A stretch of DNA of 64,000 nt from Anadara kagoshimensis (lineage: Eukaryota; Mollusca; Bivalvia; Arcoida; Arcidae), in the NCBI GenBank assembly GCA_021292105.1, contig CM037871.1, positions 18,285,460 through 18,349,459 on the forward strand. Direction: 5' to 3'. Positions 1 through 11,861 of the stretch are shown here, piece by piece. The position numbers and the translations under genes are program-made. The first letter of the stretch is position 1. The number at the start of each line of letters is the position of its first letter. Below the pieces are notes generated by a model. The model was not told where the DNA came from, ran no database searches, and saw only the letters and a list, made by a program, of their open reading frames with translations.

Positions 1-310
1 GATCTGCACTGTACTAGTATACACTTATAGGGACTATTATAGTGCTAGTACACTAGTATGGAATGTCACAGATAATCATTAAAGCTGCAAAATGAGCCAT
101 GTGGGGAGTTGTCAGTAATGGGAGGGGGGGGGATCGGGGTAAAGGGAGAGACGTCTGAGAAAAAACCAAAGCTGCAAAAATGAGCCATCCGGGGAGTTGT
201 CAGTAATGGGGGGGGGATTGGGGTAAAGGGAGAGACGTCTGAGAAAAAACCAAAGCTGCAAAATGAGCCATCTAGGGAGTTTCTGGTAATGAGGGGGGGG
301 GGTGGGGGGT
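1..310. repeat. Three-copy ~86-bp minisatellite
   Basis: A unit beginning AAAGCTGCAAAATGAGCCAT recurs near 81, 170 and 253. The first two copies are nearly full length and the third is partial. Each carries a G run of variable length followed by a GGGGTAAAGGGAGAGACGTC block. The open frame on the minus strand here is a by-product of the repeat. Bases before 80 show no recognised feature. Confidence 0.85.
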
Positions 311-937
311 GGCACCATGATTGACAGCTGGTAGTATACGGATATACAAGAAGACCCTTAAATACAGCTATACTCCCCTTTCCAAAATCATGTTCTTTGA
401 TTCCAATTTAGGGTTGTCAGCAAAAAAGAATTCCTCATTTTATGTGTTTATAGAAGTACTGACTCCTGGGGGTTAATCTAGGTTTGACATCAATTTCTGC
501 TGGGATTAAGTTTCAAGGATGTCATTAAAGTCCCCCAAATCTGTGTCAAAATAACGAACTTTCAGATGGGAAAAATATTCTTTTAAGTGGTAGTACCACA
601 TGGCTTTGATAAGGCTCCATGCATGATCAGTCTTCAAGACATGACTTAACTGTCACAGGGTGAAATTGTCACCATCTTGCTGGAAATTTGAGTAGAAGTG
701 ACATTTAACAGGCCAACTTTCCCATGACCTTACTCGCTAAAATCAAACCACATGGCCCAATGGGAGTTTGACTTCTAGTACTTAAAAAACGTGAAGGTTA
801 TCTTTTAAAACCCGCTTAATTTCATTTATCACTCGAAAACAAGAAATGTTTTATTTTCCGAAGAAAAACAGTTAATTAATTGGTAATTTTAAACTTTTTT
901 CTTCGTTTACTGCCTCTGATAACACTTTGTCACGAAT
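311..937. other. Gene-free stretch, nothing recognised
   Basis: AT-rich sequence with stops in all frames. I see no repeat, RNA gene or exon here. Confidence 0.5.
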
Positions 938-1205
938 TTCAAATTTTCTTAAAATTCATAAATTTTAAATGTGTAATGAATATGTCAAAAAATTAAAGAT
1001 TTGTATTTTTTGTTGGGGTGAAATTTTTTTTTAATTTTGGGAAATAAAATTTGGTCACAATTAAAACACAGCTTCTGTTCAAATTTCTTAAAATTTATAA
1101 ATTTTAAATGTGTAATAAATATGTCAAAAATGTGTTGATTTATATTTCGTTTGGCAAAAAAAAAAAAGTTTAACTTTTGAAATAAAATTTGGTCACAATT
1201 TCAAA
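938..1205. repeat. Diverged ~125-bp tandem duplication
   Basis: Two adjacent copies share blocks around TTAAATGTGTAATAAATATG and AAATAAAATTTGGTCACAAT, at about 960/1090 and 1045/1180. The copies differ by substitutions and A/T-run indels, so the duplication is not recent. From 1206 to 1444 the sequence is very AT-rich with nothing recognised. Confidence 0.7.
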
Positions 1206-1444
1206 CACTGCTTTGGTTGTTAGGAAAATGTTAAAAAGTATTAACTTAGTCATCAAAAAATTATATATATTAAATTAAATTTATATATTTTATTTATTTT
1301 TTGCAAAAAATAACAAGTTGAAATATGAAGAAATTCCATCATGTACACTTTTTTATGACAAACCTCACAAAGAGGTCCTGTTTTTCGAAAGTATCGGGTT
1401 TTAACATCATGTGACACTTATCTCGCACATGGTTAAAAATGTCA

Positions 1445-1551
1445 GCGCAGCAGAAATGTCTCGTATTTAGTTTCAGGACACAGTAAAGTTTTTGTTCCGC
1501 AGCAGAAATGTCTCATATTTAGTTTCAGGACACAGTAAAGTTTTTGTTCCG
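1445..1551. repeat. Two-copy 53-bp tandem duplication
   Basis: Two almost identical head-to-tail copies of a unit starting GCAGCAGAAATGTCTC and ending TTTTTGTTCCG. They differ at very few positions, which suggests a recent duplication. The short minus-strand open frame over this stretch is not a gene. Confidence 0.85.
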
Positions 1552-1838
1552 TGACAGCCCTTGGAATCTAGACGGCCATGTGTTGAATTAGTAGGTATTG
1601 ATTCTGCCGCAGAGTTATGATGACATTTCCAGAAACCGTTACGACCTACATACATTTATATTACAAAAATAACACCTTATAGGCATGGGACTGTATGTTC
1701 AGTACTTACAAACAAGGTGTTTTCACATTGCAAGACAGAAAATGTGTCATCGCTGATGAAATTCTTTTTTTTCAAACTTTAGGAAATGTTTATAATTGAT
1801 AACCCAATTATTTTTGAGTAAGGTCTAAAATGTGGCAT

Positions 1839-4600
1839 TTTTAGCTCACCTGACCGAAGGTCATGTGAGCTTATGGCATAGCGCAGCGTGTGTATGTGCG
1901 TGCGTGTGTGCGTGCGTGTGTGCGTCGTTAACACCTATTTTCGACTTCTCCTCTGAAACTACTGGACAGTTTTTAATGAAACTTTGTCAGAAGTATATAT
2001 GGGCCGGTGCAATTCAGATTTGTTCAAGGCGTTGCTATGGCTACCATAACTAGGTCAAGGTGACCTAGGGGTGCAAAAATCTTAAAAAATCTTCTTCTCC
2101 GAAAGTACTGATTGGAGAAAAAATCTGATGTGATATTTGGCTCCTCTAGGGTCTTAAGCCTATAGTTTGTTCATTTTGTGAAATTCGGATAAAAATAGGT
2201 TACGCGTTTTTGTGTTTAATTTTGAAAAAATCGTAAAATAGCTTCAAATTGTTATAACTTAACTATTTGACCAGATAATGACATGGGGTTTTCAGTTTTG
2301 ACATTTTCTTCTTAGTATCTTCAAACTGAGGTCAAGGTCGATTGTGAAGGTCGTGACCTAATTTTTTTTTACCTCTGATTATAATTATTATCTCGAAAAC
2401 TATAAACTTTTTGTATAGGCATGTATATTAGAATGTTGTAGGTATCGATACAACGATCATTTTGATGTATAGAAAAAGGTCATGGGTTCAAAGGTCAAGG
2501 TCACAGATGCGAAACAATACCGAAATGGTTAATTATCTCGAAAACTATAAACATTTTGTATAGGCATATATATTAGAATGTTGTAGGTATCGATACAACA
2601 ATCATTTTGATGTATAGAAAAAGGTCATGGGTTCAAAGGTCAAGGTCACAGATGCGAAACAATACCGAAATGTTTAATTATCTTGAAAACTATAAACTTT
2701 TTGTATAGGCATATATATTAGAATGTTGTAGGTATCGATACAACGATCAGTTTGATGTATAGAAAAAGGTCATGGGTTCAAAGGTCAAGGTCACAGATGC
2801 GAAACAATACTGAAATGGTTAATTATCTCAAAAACTATAAACTTTTTGTATAGGCATGTATATTAGAATGTTGTAGGTATTGATACAACGATCATTTTGA
2901 TGTATAGAAAAAGGTCATGGGTTCAAAGGTCAAGGTCACAGATGCGAAACAATACCGAAATGGTTAATTATCTCGAAAACTATAAACATTTTGTATAGGC
3001 ATGTATATAAGAATGTTGTAGGTATTGATACAACGATCATTTTGATGTATAGAAAAAGGTCATGGGTTCAAAGGTCAAGGTCACAGATGCGAAACAATAC
3101 TGAATTGGTTAATTATCTCAAAAGCTATAAACTTTTTGTATAGGCATGTATATTAGAATGTTGTAGGTATTGATACAACGATCATTTTGATGTATAGAAA
3201 AAGGTCATGGGTTCAAAGGTCAAGGTCACAGATGCGAAACAATACCGAAATGGTTAATTATCTCGAAAACTATAAACATTTTGTATAGGCATGTATATTA
3301 GAATGTTGTAGGTATTGATACAACGATCATTTTGATGTATAGAAAAAGGTCATGGGTTCAAAGGTCAAGGTCACAGATGCGAAACAATACTGAATTGGTT
3401 AATTATCTCAAAAGCTATAAACTTTTTGTATAGGCATGTATATTAGAATGTTGTAGGTATTGATACAACGATCATTTTGATGTATAGAAAAAGGTCATGG
3501 GTTCAAAGGTCAAGGTCACAGATACGAAACAATACCAAAATGGTTAATTATCTCAAAAACTATAAACTTTTTGTATAGGTATATATATTAGAATGTTGTA
3601 GGTATTGATACAACGATCATTTTGGTGTATAGAAAAAGGTCATGGGTTCAAAGGTCAAGGTCACGGATGCAAAACAATACTGAAATGGTTAATTATCTCG
3701 AAAACTATAAACTTTTTATATAGGCATGTATATTAGAATGTTGTAGGTATTGATACAACAATCATTTTGATATATAGAAAAAGGTTATGGGTTCAAAGGT
3801 CAAGGTCACAGATGCGAAACAATACGGAAATGTTTATCTCGAAAACTATGAACTTTTTGTATAGGCTTGTAAATTAGGATGTTGTAGGTATCGATACAAC
3901 GATCATTTTGATGTATAGAAAAAGGACATGGGTTCAAAGGTCAAGGTTACAGATGTGTAACAATACCAAAATGGTTAATTATCTCGAAAACTATAAACTT
4001 TTTGTATAGACATATATATTAGAATGTTGTAGGTATTGATACAACGATCATTTTGATGTATAGAAAAAGGTCATGGGTTCAAAGGTCAAGGTCACAGATG
4101 CGAAACAATACCAAAATGGTTAATTATCTCAAAAACTATAAACTTTTTGTATAGACGTATATATTAGAATGTTGTAGGTATTGATACAACGATCATTTTG
4201 ATGTATAGAAAAAGGTCATGGGTTCAAAGGTCAAGGTCACAGATGCAAAACAATACTGAAATGGTTAATTATCTCGAAAACTATAAACTTTTTATATAGG
4301 CATGTATATTAGAATGTTGTAGGTATCGATACAACGATCATTTTGATGTATAGAAAAAGGTCATGGGTTCAAAGGTCAAGGTCACAGATGCGAAACAATA
4401 CGGAAATGTTTAATTATCTCGAAAACTATAAACTTTTTGTATAGGCATGTATATTAGAATGTTGTAGGTATTGATACAATGGTTATCATGATGTAAAGAA
4501 AGAAGTCATTGGGGTTTAGTATTTATGTGTTCTTTAAATCTATCAGCTAGCCATTAGTTATCAGGTGAGCGTATCAGGCCCATGGGCCTCTTGTTTTCAA
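1839..4600 (+). mobile_element. Helentron/HINE-like non-autonomous element
   Basis: The left end is an imperfect hairpin (GCTCACCTGACC, GAA loop, GGTCATGTGAGC), followed by a GT/GC-rich microsatellite near 1890-1925. The interior holds a long array of a 145-bp core. The right end holds GGTGAGCG, the inverse of the left-end GCTCACC, then a perfect 12-bp palindrome GGCCCATGGGCC followed by TCTTG. Tandem core, inverted subterminal GCTCACC and 3' hairpin match what is known of bivalve 'pearl'-type elements, later grouped with Helentron-associated elements. No Rep/helicase coding sequence is present, so any movement needs help in trans. Family placement is by recall of architecture, not a database match. 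Confidence 0.65.
2385..4490 (+). repeat. ~15-copy 145-bp tandem core array
   Basis: The phrase AAAACTATAAAC and its variants recur at about 2400, 2545, 2690, 2834, 2980, 3125, 3270, 3415, 3560, 3706, 3849, 3993, 4137, 4283 and 4427, a period near 145 bp. Copies are mostly more than 90% alike by eye. Two copies spaced by two units (near 3104 and 3394) share the variants TGAATTGG and AAAGCTATAAAC, indicating amplification of dimers. Every copy contains TCAAAGGTCAAGGTCA or a close variant. This is the core of the surrounding HINE-like element. Confidence 0.95.
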
Positions 4601-4689
4601 ATTCAAAACCTTATTAGATGCTTATTATTGATAACCCATTTATTTTAAGTAAGGCCAAAATATGTCTTTAGCTGCTCTCTTTTAGCTAG

Positions 4690-4718
<29 letters not shown>
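4690..4718. repeat. (CT)n microsatellite
   Basis: An uninterrupted CT run of about 28 bases. A pure A run follows at about 4941-4960. Confidence 0.9.
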
Positions 4719-4723
<5 letters not shown>

Positions 4724-4753
4724 GTCTATTACTTCACATATCTTTAGGAATTA

Positions 4754-4918
4754 CAGTACAACCTTGTTATAATGCCTCTTGATAACTTTGCCACCTCACT
4801 ATTTCGCCCCAGTCCCAAAATCTGTTTTGTTTTTAAGTTTGCTGCAATTTATGGCCAACCTGCTTTATAATACCAAAATTTGACTGAAAATTAATGGCAA
4901 TGAATCAAGGTTTCACTG
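4754..4918. mobile_element. 165-bp MITE with TA target duplication
   Basis: Ends are CAGTACAACCTTG and, inverted, CAGTGAAACCTTG (11 of 13 identical), flanked by TA on both sides (4752-4753 and 4919-4920). There is no coding capacity. CAGT-NN-AACCT ends with a TA duplication fit a Tc1/mariner or pogo/Tigger-type non-autonomous element. Confidence 0.7.
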
Positions 4919-5049
4919 TATTTAATAAGATTTGAATTTAAAAAAAAAAAAAAAAAAAAATGGAAGACATTCATTATCCTAGCTAGCTAGCTGTGTTTCT
5001 GCTTATTATGTCTTCATATGACAAGTACTGTTTAATCTAAGAAAAATTA

Positions 5050-6250
5050 GTAAGAAAACAAAAATCAAGTTTACCAAATACCGACATTGACAGAGGAGAC
5101 AGTACTATATCTCGTTAACTTGATTGCCATGGCGATTGAGTCGACAGGTGATAAATTAATGGATGCTGGGTAATTCTTTATCGTGTCAGATTGAATATAA
5201 GTTTGGTTTACTCCCGTCTTAGAATTGAAGACTAGGTTTGTCATACTGTTTATTTAGTTCCAACATATCATAATTATTAAGATATCAATTTATGCAAAAA
5301 CAGTAAAGCAGAGACATTTGTGATGTTGCATGCTGGAACAATTTTATCGCGTTATTGATGATGTAGAGATAGAAAATATCTTTAGCGTCGCGAAACTTTT
5401 GATTGATTTCAATAAAATATCTACTTGACTTAATTCAATTGCTTGTATTTACGCTGAATTTGTCTCATGAATGTCACAAGCATGTTTGCGAAGATCGTTC
5501 GGCGAGTGTGATCTCTGATTTCTAGCTGTCAATATCCCCTAATGAAGTGCCATCCATCAAACTAGGGGTCAAGTTTCGAGACTGCTCAGACCCATGTTTA
5601 CCGAAGATACTTAATTTTTAGTGGCGTGATTTTTCTTGTCTTCAATCACCGAGACCTAATTGACTAACTGGTGGTACATCGGATTCATGGTTCGGAATTA
5701 ATCACACCAATGATACTAAAGTGTCTTCCCGATCATGTATTATCAAGTCTGTTTGGTCCAATAATCTTTTTTGATGCTTGTTGCACAACTTTGTATGGGA
5801 CGTTTATTTCAATCTCGGCTGCCGACGATGTCTTGACAAATTTCTCTCATTTCGCTTTTGCATGATTAAAAATTATTTCTGCATTTTGAGTAAAATAAAC
5901 AGATATCGCTGCCTTGTAAGACTCTGTGTCATAAGAAGTTAGTTTTGTGATTAAGTAACAAATCATTGACAATCCTAGATATTGTAATTTTTGTATCAAT
6001 ATTTTTTTTCAAGGAATAGGAAATGACATTTTAAAGACAGCAATTTGATTATGTTCATAGATTTATTGAATGAAAGAAAAATTTGAAATAATAAGCTTAT
6101 TATTTTTTTTTATTAAAATGTAAAATTAAAATTTATTGAAAATGAAGTTATATTAAAACACAAATATACTAATCCATGTTAAAATCATAATTCAAAAACC
6201 AAAGTTAAAAATTGTTAAAACTGACAAATTAAAGTTAAATGTATGAATTT
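5050..6250. other. Complex non-repetitive stretch, no gene
   Basis: Base composition is more balanced than the surroundings, with few homopolymers. No exon with splice sites and no recognisable protein is visible. It could hold regulatory DNA, but nothing in the sequence alone proves this. A plus-strand open frame at 5671-5865 resembles nothing I know. Confidence 0.3.
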
Positions 6251-8580
6251 TCACCAGGGAAGTGAGACCAGATACTCTGAAAGGGTAAGCACCTGCTGTC
6301 TAGCTAGCTACACTTAATGGTGAATTTTACAAATTGTTAAATTCCTTTTTAAAATTTAGTTTTTAAAAGACATATATTGATAATAAAAAAATATCAAAAA
6401 TGAAAATGAGAAAAAAATAAATCAATATTTTAAAACTGATTGATTTTAAAATATAAATTTCTTAATTTTTGGCTATCATGTAAAAAATAGCCTGTAAATC
6501 ATTGGTTAAACGCGACAAATTTCTTTGTCTAGTCATACAATAAAATGGAGAAATACCAAGATGCGGAATTGTTACTTCTTTAATTAAAAAAAATAAAATA
6601 AAATGAATATATGCTCTGAAAATTTAGCAGGAGTTGACATTTCTGTCATATTTTGATCTTTCGTGCCCCAGACACAGTTTTATAATCAATTGATATTTCT
6701 ATGAAAATTCATATAATCAAACGACGACCATGCGTGAATGATTTGTTACGGTATAAATGTACGATTGGTATTGTATAGTTTTAATGTTCGGTACACATAA
6801 CGTAATAAACTGCTGAAATATGGACTTTCAAATTAGTACTATGAAGCTTTATCTAATAAAGTGTCTGATGGCGGCGACACGATTAAGCCCAAAACACAGA
6901 AAAAAACAATAAATGAAAACGACGGACGCAAACTCTTTGTGACAAATGACCAATTTCATAAAAACTTGCAATAATTCAATATAGCTCTCGGTTACGAGAC
7001 CTATCAATTCAATGTTGCTCCGTGTGTATGTCAACATAATTTGATTGTCCCCGAAATGACACCGCTGCGCTAATTGAAATGTCGCATGTTGACCACATAT
7101 CAATCGGCCATCCAAACTTTTTATGAAATTACTTAGCTTAGCTAGGTGGTCTGTGTTTAGAAAATTTGGCGAATTTATCGTTGTTTGTGACAAGGGCGAT
7201 TTGTCTCTTAAGATTTCTCCTTATTATTGACAGGTCTGGTTTAGATCAACAGTGTCTCGGAAAAGTCGGCAGGAAATTACTTCACGGCCATTCTGTTTAT
7301 TCTAGCCTATGTGACTTATTTTTCATTGTCAAATGACCAATAATAAACAGAATTGGGGAATTCAGTCACAATATAATATTGCTATATTTCAAGTTGGAGT
7401 TTTTTATGATGACTTTTGATTCACTGGCTATTGATCTGGTGTTAGTTTTATAGATATAGATATATAGTTCGAGGGAGACCGCTAATGACAAGTTTCTTTC
7501 ATTGGTCATTACATTACTTTAATATGCCAAACAACATAAATATGAAAGTTAAAAATATCTACGCATTTAAATCCACTTTTGTGTTGTTTGGGATTTGCTC
7601 AAGTCACAAAGAAAAACTTCATTGTTTGGCAATTGCAATTTGTTTAATATGTTTGATTATATTTATTATTTATTTCTAAATTGTGCTTAATTTCATGAAA
7701 TCACCCAAGATTTTGAAACTTTCGTGTGTGTGTGTGGTGGGGGGGGGGGGGGGGGGGGGGATGGGTCTTCATTTTTTTTAATCAATCATAGAGAAACAAT
7801 AACTGATCATTAAGAAATGATTGAAAACTAAAAGTTGTTGAGGTTTTGAGTTTGTAAGTGATTTGACAGGACTGATTTTTTTACACTTAATTTCTCAAAA
7901 GCCTGTCCCAGCCACAAGATTTTCTCAGGATTTTGATAGATTTAGAAGGGGCAGGGGAGGGAGTCTTAATTTATTCATATTATGGGAAAAACTGGTCATT
8001 GAGATTGAAAATACAGACAACTCTGTTGAGAAAAGTATTTGCCCTGTGAATGTTTACAGAGGACATTTACCACTAAATTTACAAGTGATTTGAGCAGACA
8101 TGACAGATGGAAGTCCATTATCTCTCCACTAGTACAAGGTTATCAGGTCAGCTCAGCTACTGTTTTTCGTTACACCCTGTATGGTAGACCCTACATCTCT
8201 AAGTGATACAACAGTCACAAACTTCTGTAAAAGATACATTTTCTTCACATCACTCTAATGGACATACATCTAGTCTTTTTTCACTTTAATTAGCAGAAGT
8301 TATTTCTTGTGGGTTGGTAAGGTGATATATAGTTTGTGTTTTGAAGACACCAGCCTTTTGAACAGTGGCCAAATAACTGGGCAAAGTCACAGAGCGGTAT
8401 CTGTATGCATGGGTTGACTGACCTCCTTACATATACAAGTTTATCATCGGCTGTGTTTAACTTGAAGTGAACTTTAGAGACCTTCAACGAATCACCATTC
8501 CGATGTCTCTTACAATTTTTTTTACGCTGAAAGATTTTGCTTTTCCCAGGACTGTTTTAAATTTTCAGTTTTAAAATTTA
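6251..8580. other. Intergenic/intronic, no supported gene
   Basis: 6251-6640 is AT-rich with a TAGCTAGCTA tract. 6700-7250 is balanced sequence with a 114-codon minus-strand open frame (6849-7193) that has no recognisable domain. A GT tract running into a pure G run lies at about 7725-7760. The rest shows no feature. Confidence 0.4.
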
Positions 8581-8593
8581 TGTATACCATGTG

Positions 8594-8638
8594 TTGTGTG
8601 TGTGTGTGTGTGTATGTGTGTGTGTGTGAGAGAGAGAG
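8594..8638. repeat. (TG)n-(GA)n microsatellite
   Basis: A TG run with one interruption, followed by GAGAGAGAGA. Confidence 0.9.
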
Positions 8639-8888
8639 CTGACATGAACTCTAGAGAACCTTCAAGGAATCAAGGTATCATCATTCTGGTGTCTCTTACT
8701 TTTATACACTGAGAGAGTTTTTTCTCAGTTTTAGATTTCATATAGCTTGTTAAACATTTTTAAATTTCTTTCTTGGATGACTAGAAAAAAAGTCTAGCAT
8801 ACTTTAAAATGTGAAATTTCAAGAAGACCTTTTCAAGGTCACAATAATGTGATACAGTTGTTGTGCTTATATAATTTAAATACCACTT

Positions 8889-9220
8889 ATAACAGTAGCT
8901 CAGCTGGTAGAATGCCCACTTTGTATGTAATGTGAGAGGTCATGAGTTCAAACCCAACCTGGTCTGACAAAAACTTAGGTAATAGACAGGTAGGGACTAT
9001 TCTTTCGCCAAGCACTCTGCATCTAGAAATGTAAGTCACGGAGTCCTTTGGGAGAGGCCTTAAAAACATTTGCCCCGTGTCAAGACAGGCTTCGCATAAT
9101 AACAAACCCTCCTTGCACATTGCCCGAGTGTGCTACAATGGTAAAAATTTCTGCTATGTCTAGTGACGTCTTGGTATAAATGAAATATTTTTGACTGGGA
9201 CATGAAACTAATTTAATCAT
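8889..9220 (+). mobile_element. tRNA-derived SINE, family A
   Basis: The head is tRNA-like: an A-box-like TAGCTCAGCTGGTAGAA and a B-box-like GAGTTCAAACCC. The body includes TTCTTTCGCCAAGCACT, and the 3' part has GACGTCTTGGTATAAATGAA and GACTGGGAC. The same order of blocks occurs at 10518-10811 and, inverted, at 54292-54603, which defines the family. Pol III transcripts of such elements are moved by LINE machinery. The minus-strand open frame over it is a shadow. Confidence 0.8.
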
Positions 9221-10289
9221 TTAAATAATGTTCATATAACTTAATATAAAGAGTTGTCTCCCTCTTTAAAAAATTATAAAATGTTTAAAAAAAAAAAAAA
9301 GAAAAGAAATATTTTACCATAAAAATAGCTATCCTTTTTCACTATTATCAAAGATAGGTTAACGTCAGCATTTTATGTGTGTTATGTGTAAACCGTAAAT
9401 TATTTTGACATTACAGAACTTTGTTGAAAGATGACCGAGAGCCATTAGGATCATCTTTTTAAACAACAGATACCGGGCGAGAATAAAAGACGTTTTCTTT
9501 CTGGTTGTATCATTAGACAAAACATTATACATTTATATTACTAATGACTGCCGAGCATAATTTAAAATGACAGTAATCATTTTAGCTTCCCCCTGCTGTG
9601 GATAAATTAGCGAGTATTTTGCAAAGCACTCTGGGAATGTATCAGGTTTTCATGGATGGTAAAATCCCAATTTGCAGGGGACATACCACGGATGTTCGAA
9701 AGTGTTTTTCTTAACACGCCAAAACAGCAGAAGCCATATTTTTGCCGTTGTTCTTTATGATAGTAAACTGTCTTCTCCATTTTGTTTTTGTGTCGGTGTT
9801 ATGATTTAATGAGCTGAGCGGGAAGTAGAGTAGTTTTCCAAAACCTGGTACTCATTATAGTCCGTGGTAGTCTATAGTATATAGGTACTATACTATATTA
9901 CGTGTTTATGGTTTACTTATTGTTATGATTTTGTCGTTTTATGAGTTATTTACATTTTTACGGAATATTTACAATTGTTGCTAAGTTATAACAAATTGAA
10001 GCTTTTGATCGCTAGAAATAAATTTATCATTTTTTGCAGAATTTGCACAATATGGTTTCTAATATCAATAAATCAACCTACATTTTCTTTTTTCTTGTTT
10101 CCTGGTTAGTTTGAACATTTTTGTCATTATTAGTCTTGACTTCGACTTGTCAGATAATGTTAAGACTTTGTTTTGTATCCCTCCTCCCCAAAATAAATTT
10201 ATGTTTTTTTTACGGAATTTGCACAATTGTTTTCAAACTTATCATTAAATCAACCAACATTTTCATTCTTCGTTCTTAGTGACTGTTTG
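9221..10289. other. Gene-free stretch, partly complex sequence
   Basis: 9390-9850 has balanced composition, with no repeat and no exon signals, and could be regulatory. The rest is AT-rich. No gene is supported. Confidence 0.3.
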
Positions 10290-10510
10290 TGCACCTAGTT
10301 GTGAAAATCATGCACTTCGATTCCAGATCACAACTCACTACCTAAGTTCAATTCAGGACAATTCCTAGTGTGAGAATGTTAGAAAGTTTGCAGTTTGCCT
10401 GTCGAATTTCAGGCTATTTCTCTGACTCTCCAATTTGCTCCACCATTCCTGAACAGACCAAGTCCGTGAAAGTGAAAGAATCTTGACCAGAGCATAAAAC
10501 CATTTCTTCA
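10290..10510 (+). mobile_element. SINE family C, diverged copy
   Basis: It matches the family C order: CTTCGATTCCAGATCACAAC, CCTAAGTTCAATTC (decayed B box), TGTGAGAATGTT, then CTCCACCATTCC and GAAAGAATCTTGACC. The closest relative in the window is at 35868-36112. It abuts the family A SINE at 10518. Confidence 0.65.
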
Positions 10511-10517
10511 TTCTTAA

Positions 10518-10811
10518 ACCACTGCTCAGTTGGTGAAGTGCTCGCTCCCTAAGTTGAAGGTTGTGTGTTTGAGCCCCAACTGGGTCTGACCAAAGACTTG
10601 AAAATGAGTAGTGACTGTTCTTTCGTCAAGCACTTCACGTTATGAATAAACAAGTTCCTGTTTCATGGTTAGCATGGCACAATAAAAACCCTGCTGTATA
10701 ATGCAATCAGTGCAATGCACAAATTACTGCACCTTTGCCTATAGCTGCCAACATCTCGATATAAGTGAAATATTCTTGATTGGAATGTTAAACACCATTA
10801 CTCAACTCAAC
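10518..10811 (+). mobile_element. tRNA-derived SINE, family A, near full length
   Basis: The head is CTGCTCAGTTGGTGAAG with a B-box-like GTGTTTGAGCCCC. The body has GGGTCTGACCAAAGACTTG and TTCTTTCGTCAAGCACT. The 3' end has GATATAAGTGAAATATTC, then GTTAAACACCATTACTCAAC. The possible target duplication CATTTCTT flanks it at 10501 and 10812. The frame starting at 10701 is a read-through of the SINE tail, not a gene. Confidence 0.8.
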
Positions 10812-11860
10812 TCATTTCTTCCTTCCTCTCCATGCCACTCAACTCTCTCTATATGTACATTGTATTTCTTATATCTGTGGTGTTTGGGATCTGTTTAGGA
10901 CAAGTCTGTCTATGAAGTTTCTCTTTCTCAAACTTTGATTTAAAAAACACATTTTTTGTTAAAAAAATATATATATTTATACTTCAATAAAATCAGCATG
11001 ATTATTACAAATGTAATTTACCATGTATCATGAAAATATTCTTACATGTAATAATGTATCATGCATCAGAGGTCGTCGTGTGCGCACATGCAGGTTAAAA
11101 CACAGATTATTTATAAATATGTATATATCTAACTATTACACATGTTTCTGATATCATAGTAATAAATCGCTGATACACAAAAATAAAAAAAAACACTCGA
11201 GAGGACATGCAACAATTACACTAATTCAATTTTCTAAAGGCGTTTTATTTCATGTCTTTAAATGGGTGGCGACTCCATGAATCAAGTATTATTATTTTAA
11301 TTGAAACAGAAGAAAATGACTGCGTCATGTCAAAAAGCTCGGAAAATAAAATATCTATTCATGATTCAATGAAAGCTGCAGTGTTAGTGACCCACAGTGA
11401 ACAGTTGTTTTTTAATAGAACACATTGTGGGCCTGGCCTGGTTAGACAAATCACATTTAATTCATTCATATCGACATGCAGCCATGATAAAGATGGCACT
11501 CTTCATGATCCGTGTCTCCTAAACGTTTTGGATTTATCATACAGAGCATTGTAAGAAAGCAGAGGGCTGAGTGTCACAAAGAAGCTTTACACGTCATACA
11601 GGCATTTAAACAGATCTGCAATTATCTTAACTTTAAAACAACAAAATATGTCTCTGGTCTTTTCATACACATGCAGTAATTTTCTTTTATCTAATTCATA
11701 CAAACCATAACTCAGATAATCTTGCTAAGTCAATAAAGATTTTTTTTTTATTTAATTATAAAAATGAAATTATTAGGAGTATTAAATAAAAAGATCAGTT
11801 TTAGGGCAGCCAATTGGGCTACATATAACAAAAGATACAACCAAACTTGTGTGTAAAGTA
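10812..11860. other. Gene-free stretch
   Basis: AT-rich flanks. A 100-codon plus-strand frame at 11252-11554 has no recognisable domain and no splice context, so I do not call it. Nothing else is recognised. Confidence 0.35.
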
Positions 11861-11861
11861 T

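Noticed and set aside
2385..4490. Regular direct repeats resembling a CRISPR array
   Set aside because: The whole 145-bp unit is conserved, with no unique spacers, in a eukaryotic transposable element.
6849..7193. 114-codon minus-strand frame in balanced-composition DNA
   Set aside because: No homology recognised and no start or splice context. Kept only as part of a possible regulatory island.
10701..10898. Cys-containing frame (QCTNYCTFAYSCQ) considered as the missing basonuclin Cys-rich exon
   Set aside because: It overlaps a family A SINE tail and lacks the rest of the expected motif and the correct donor phase.
11252..11554. 100-codon plus-strand frame
   Set aside because: Unrecognised sequence, no supporting signals, and length within chance for a 64-kb window.
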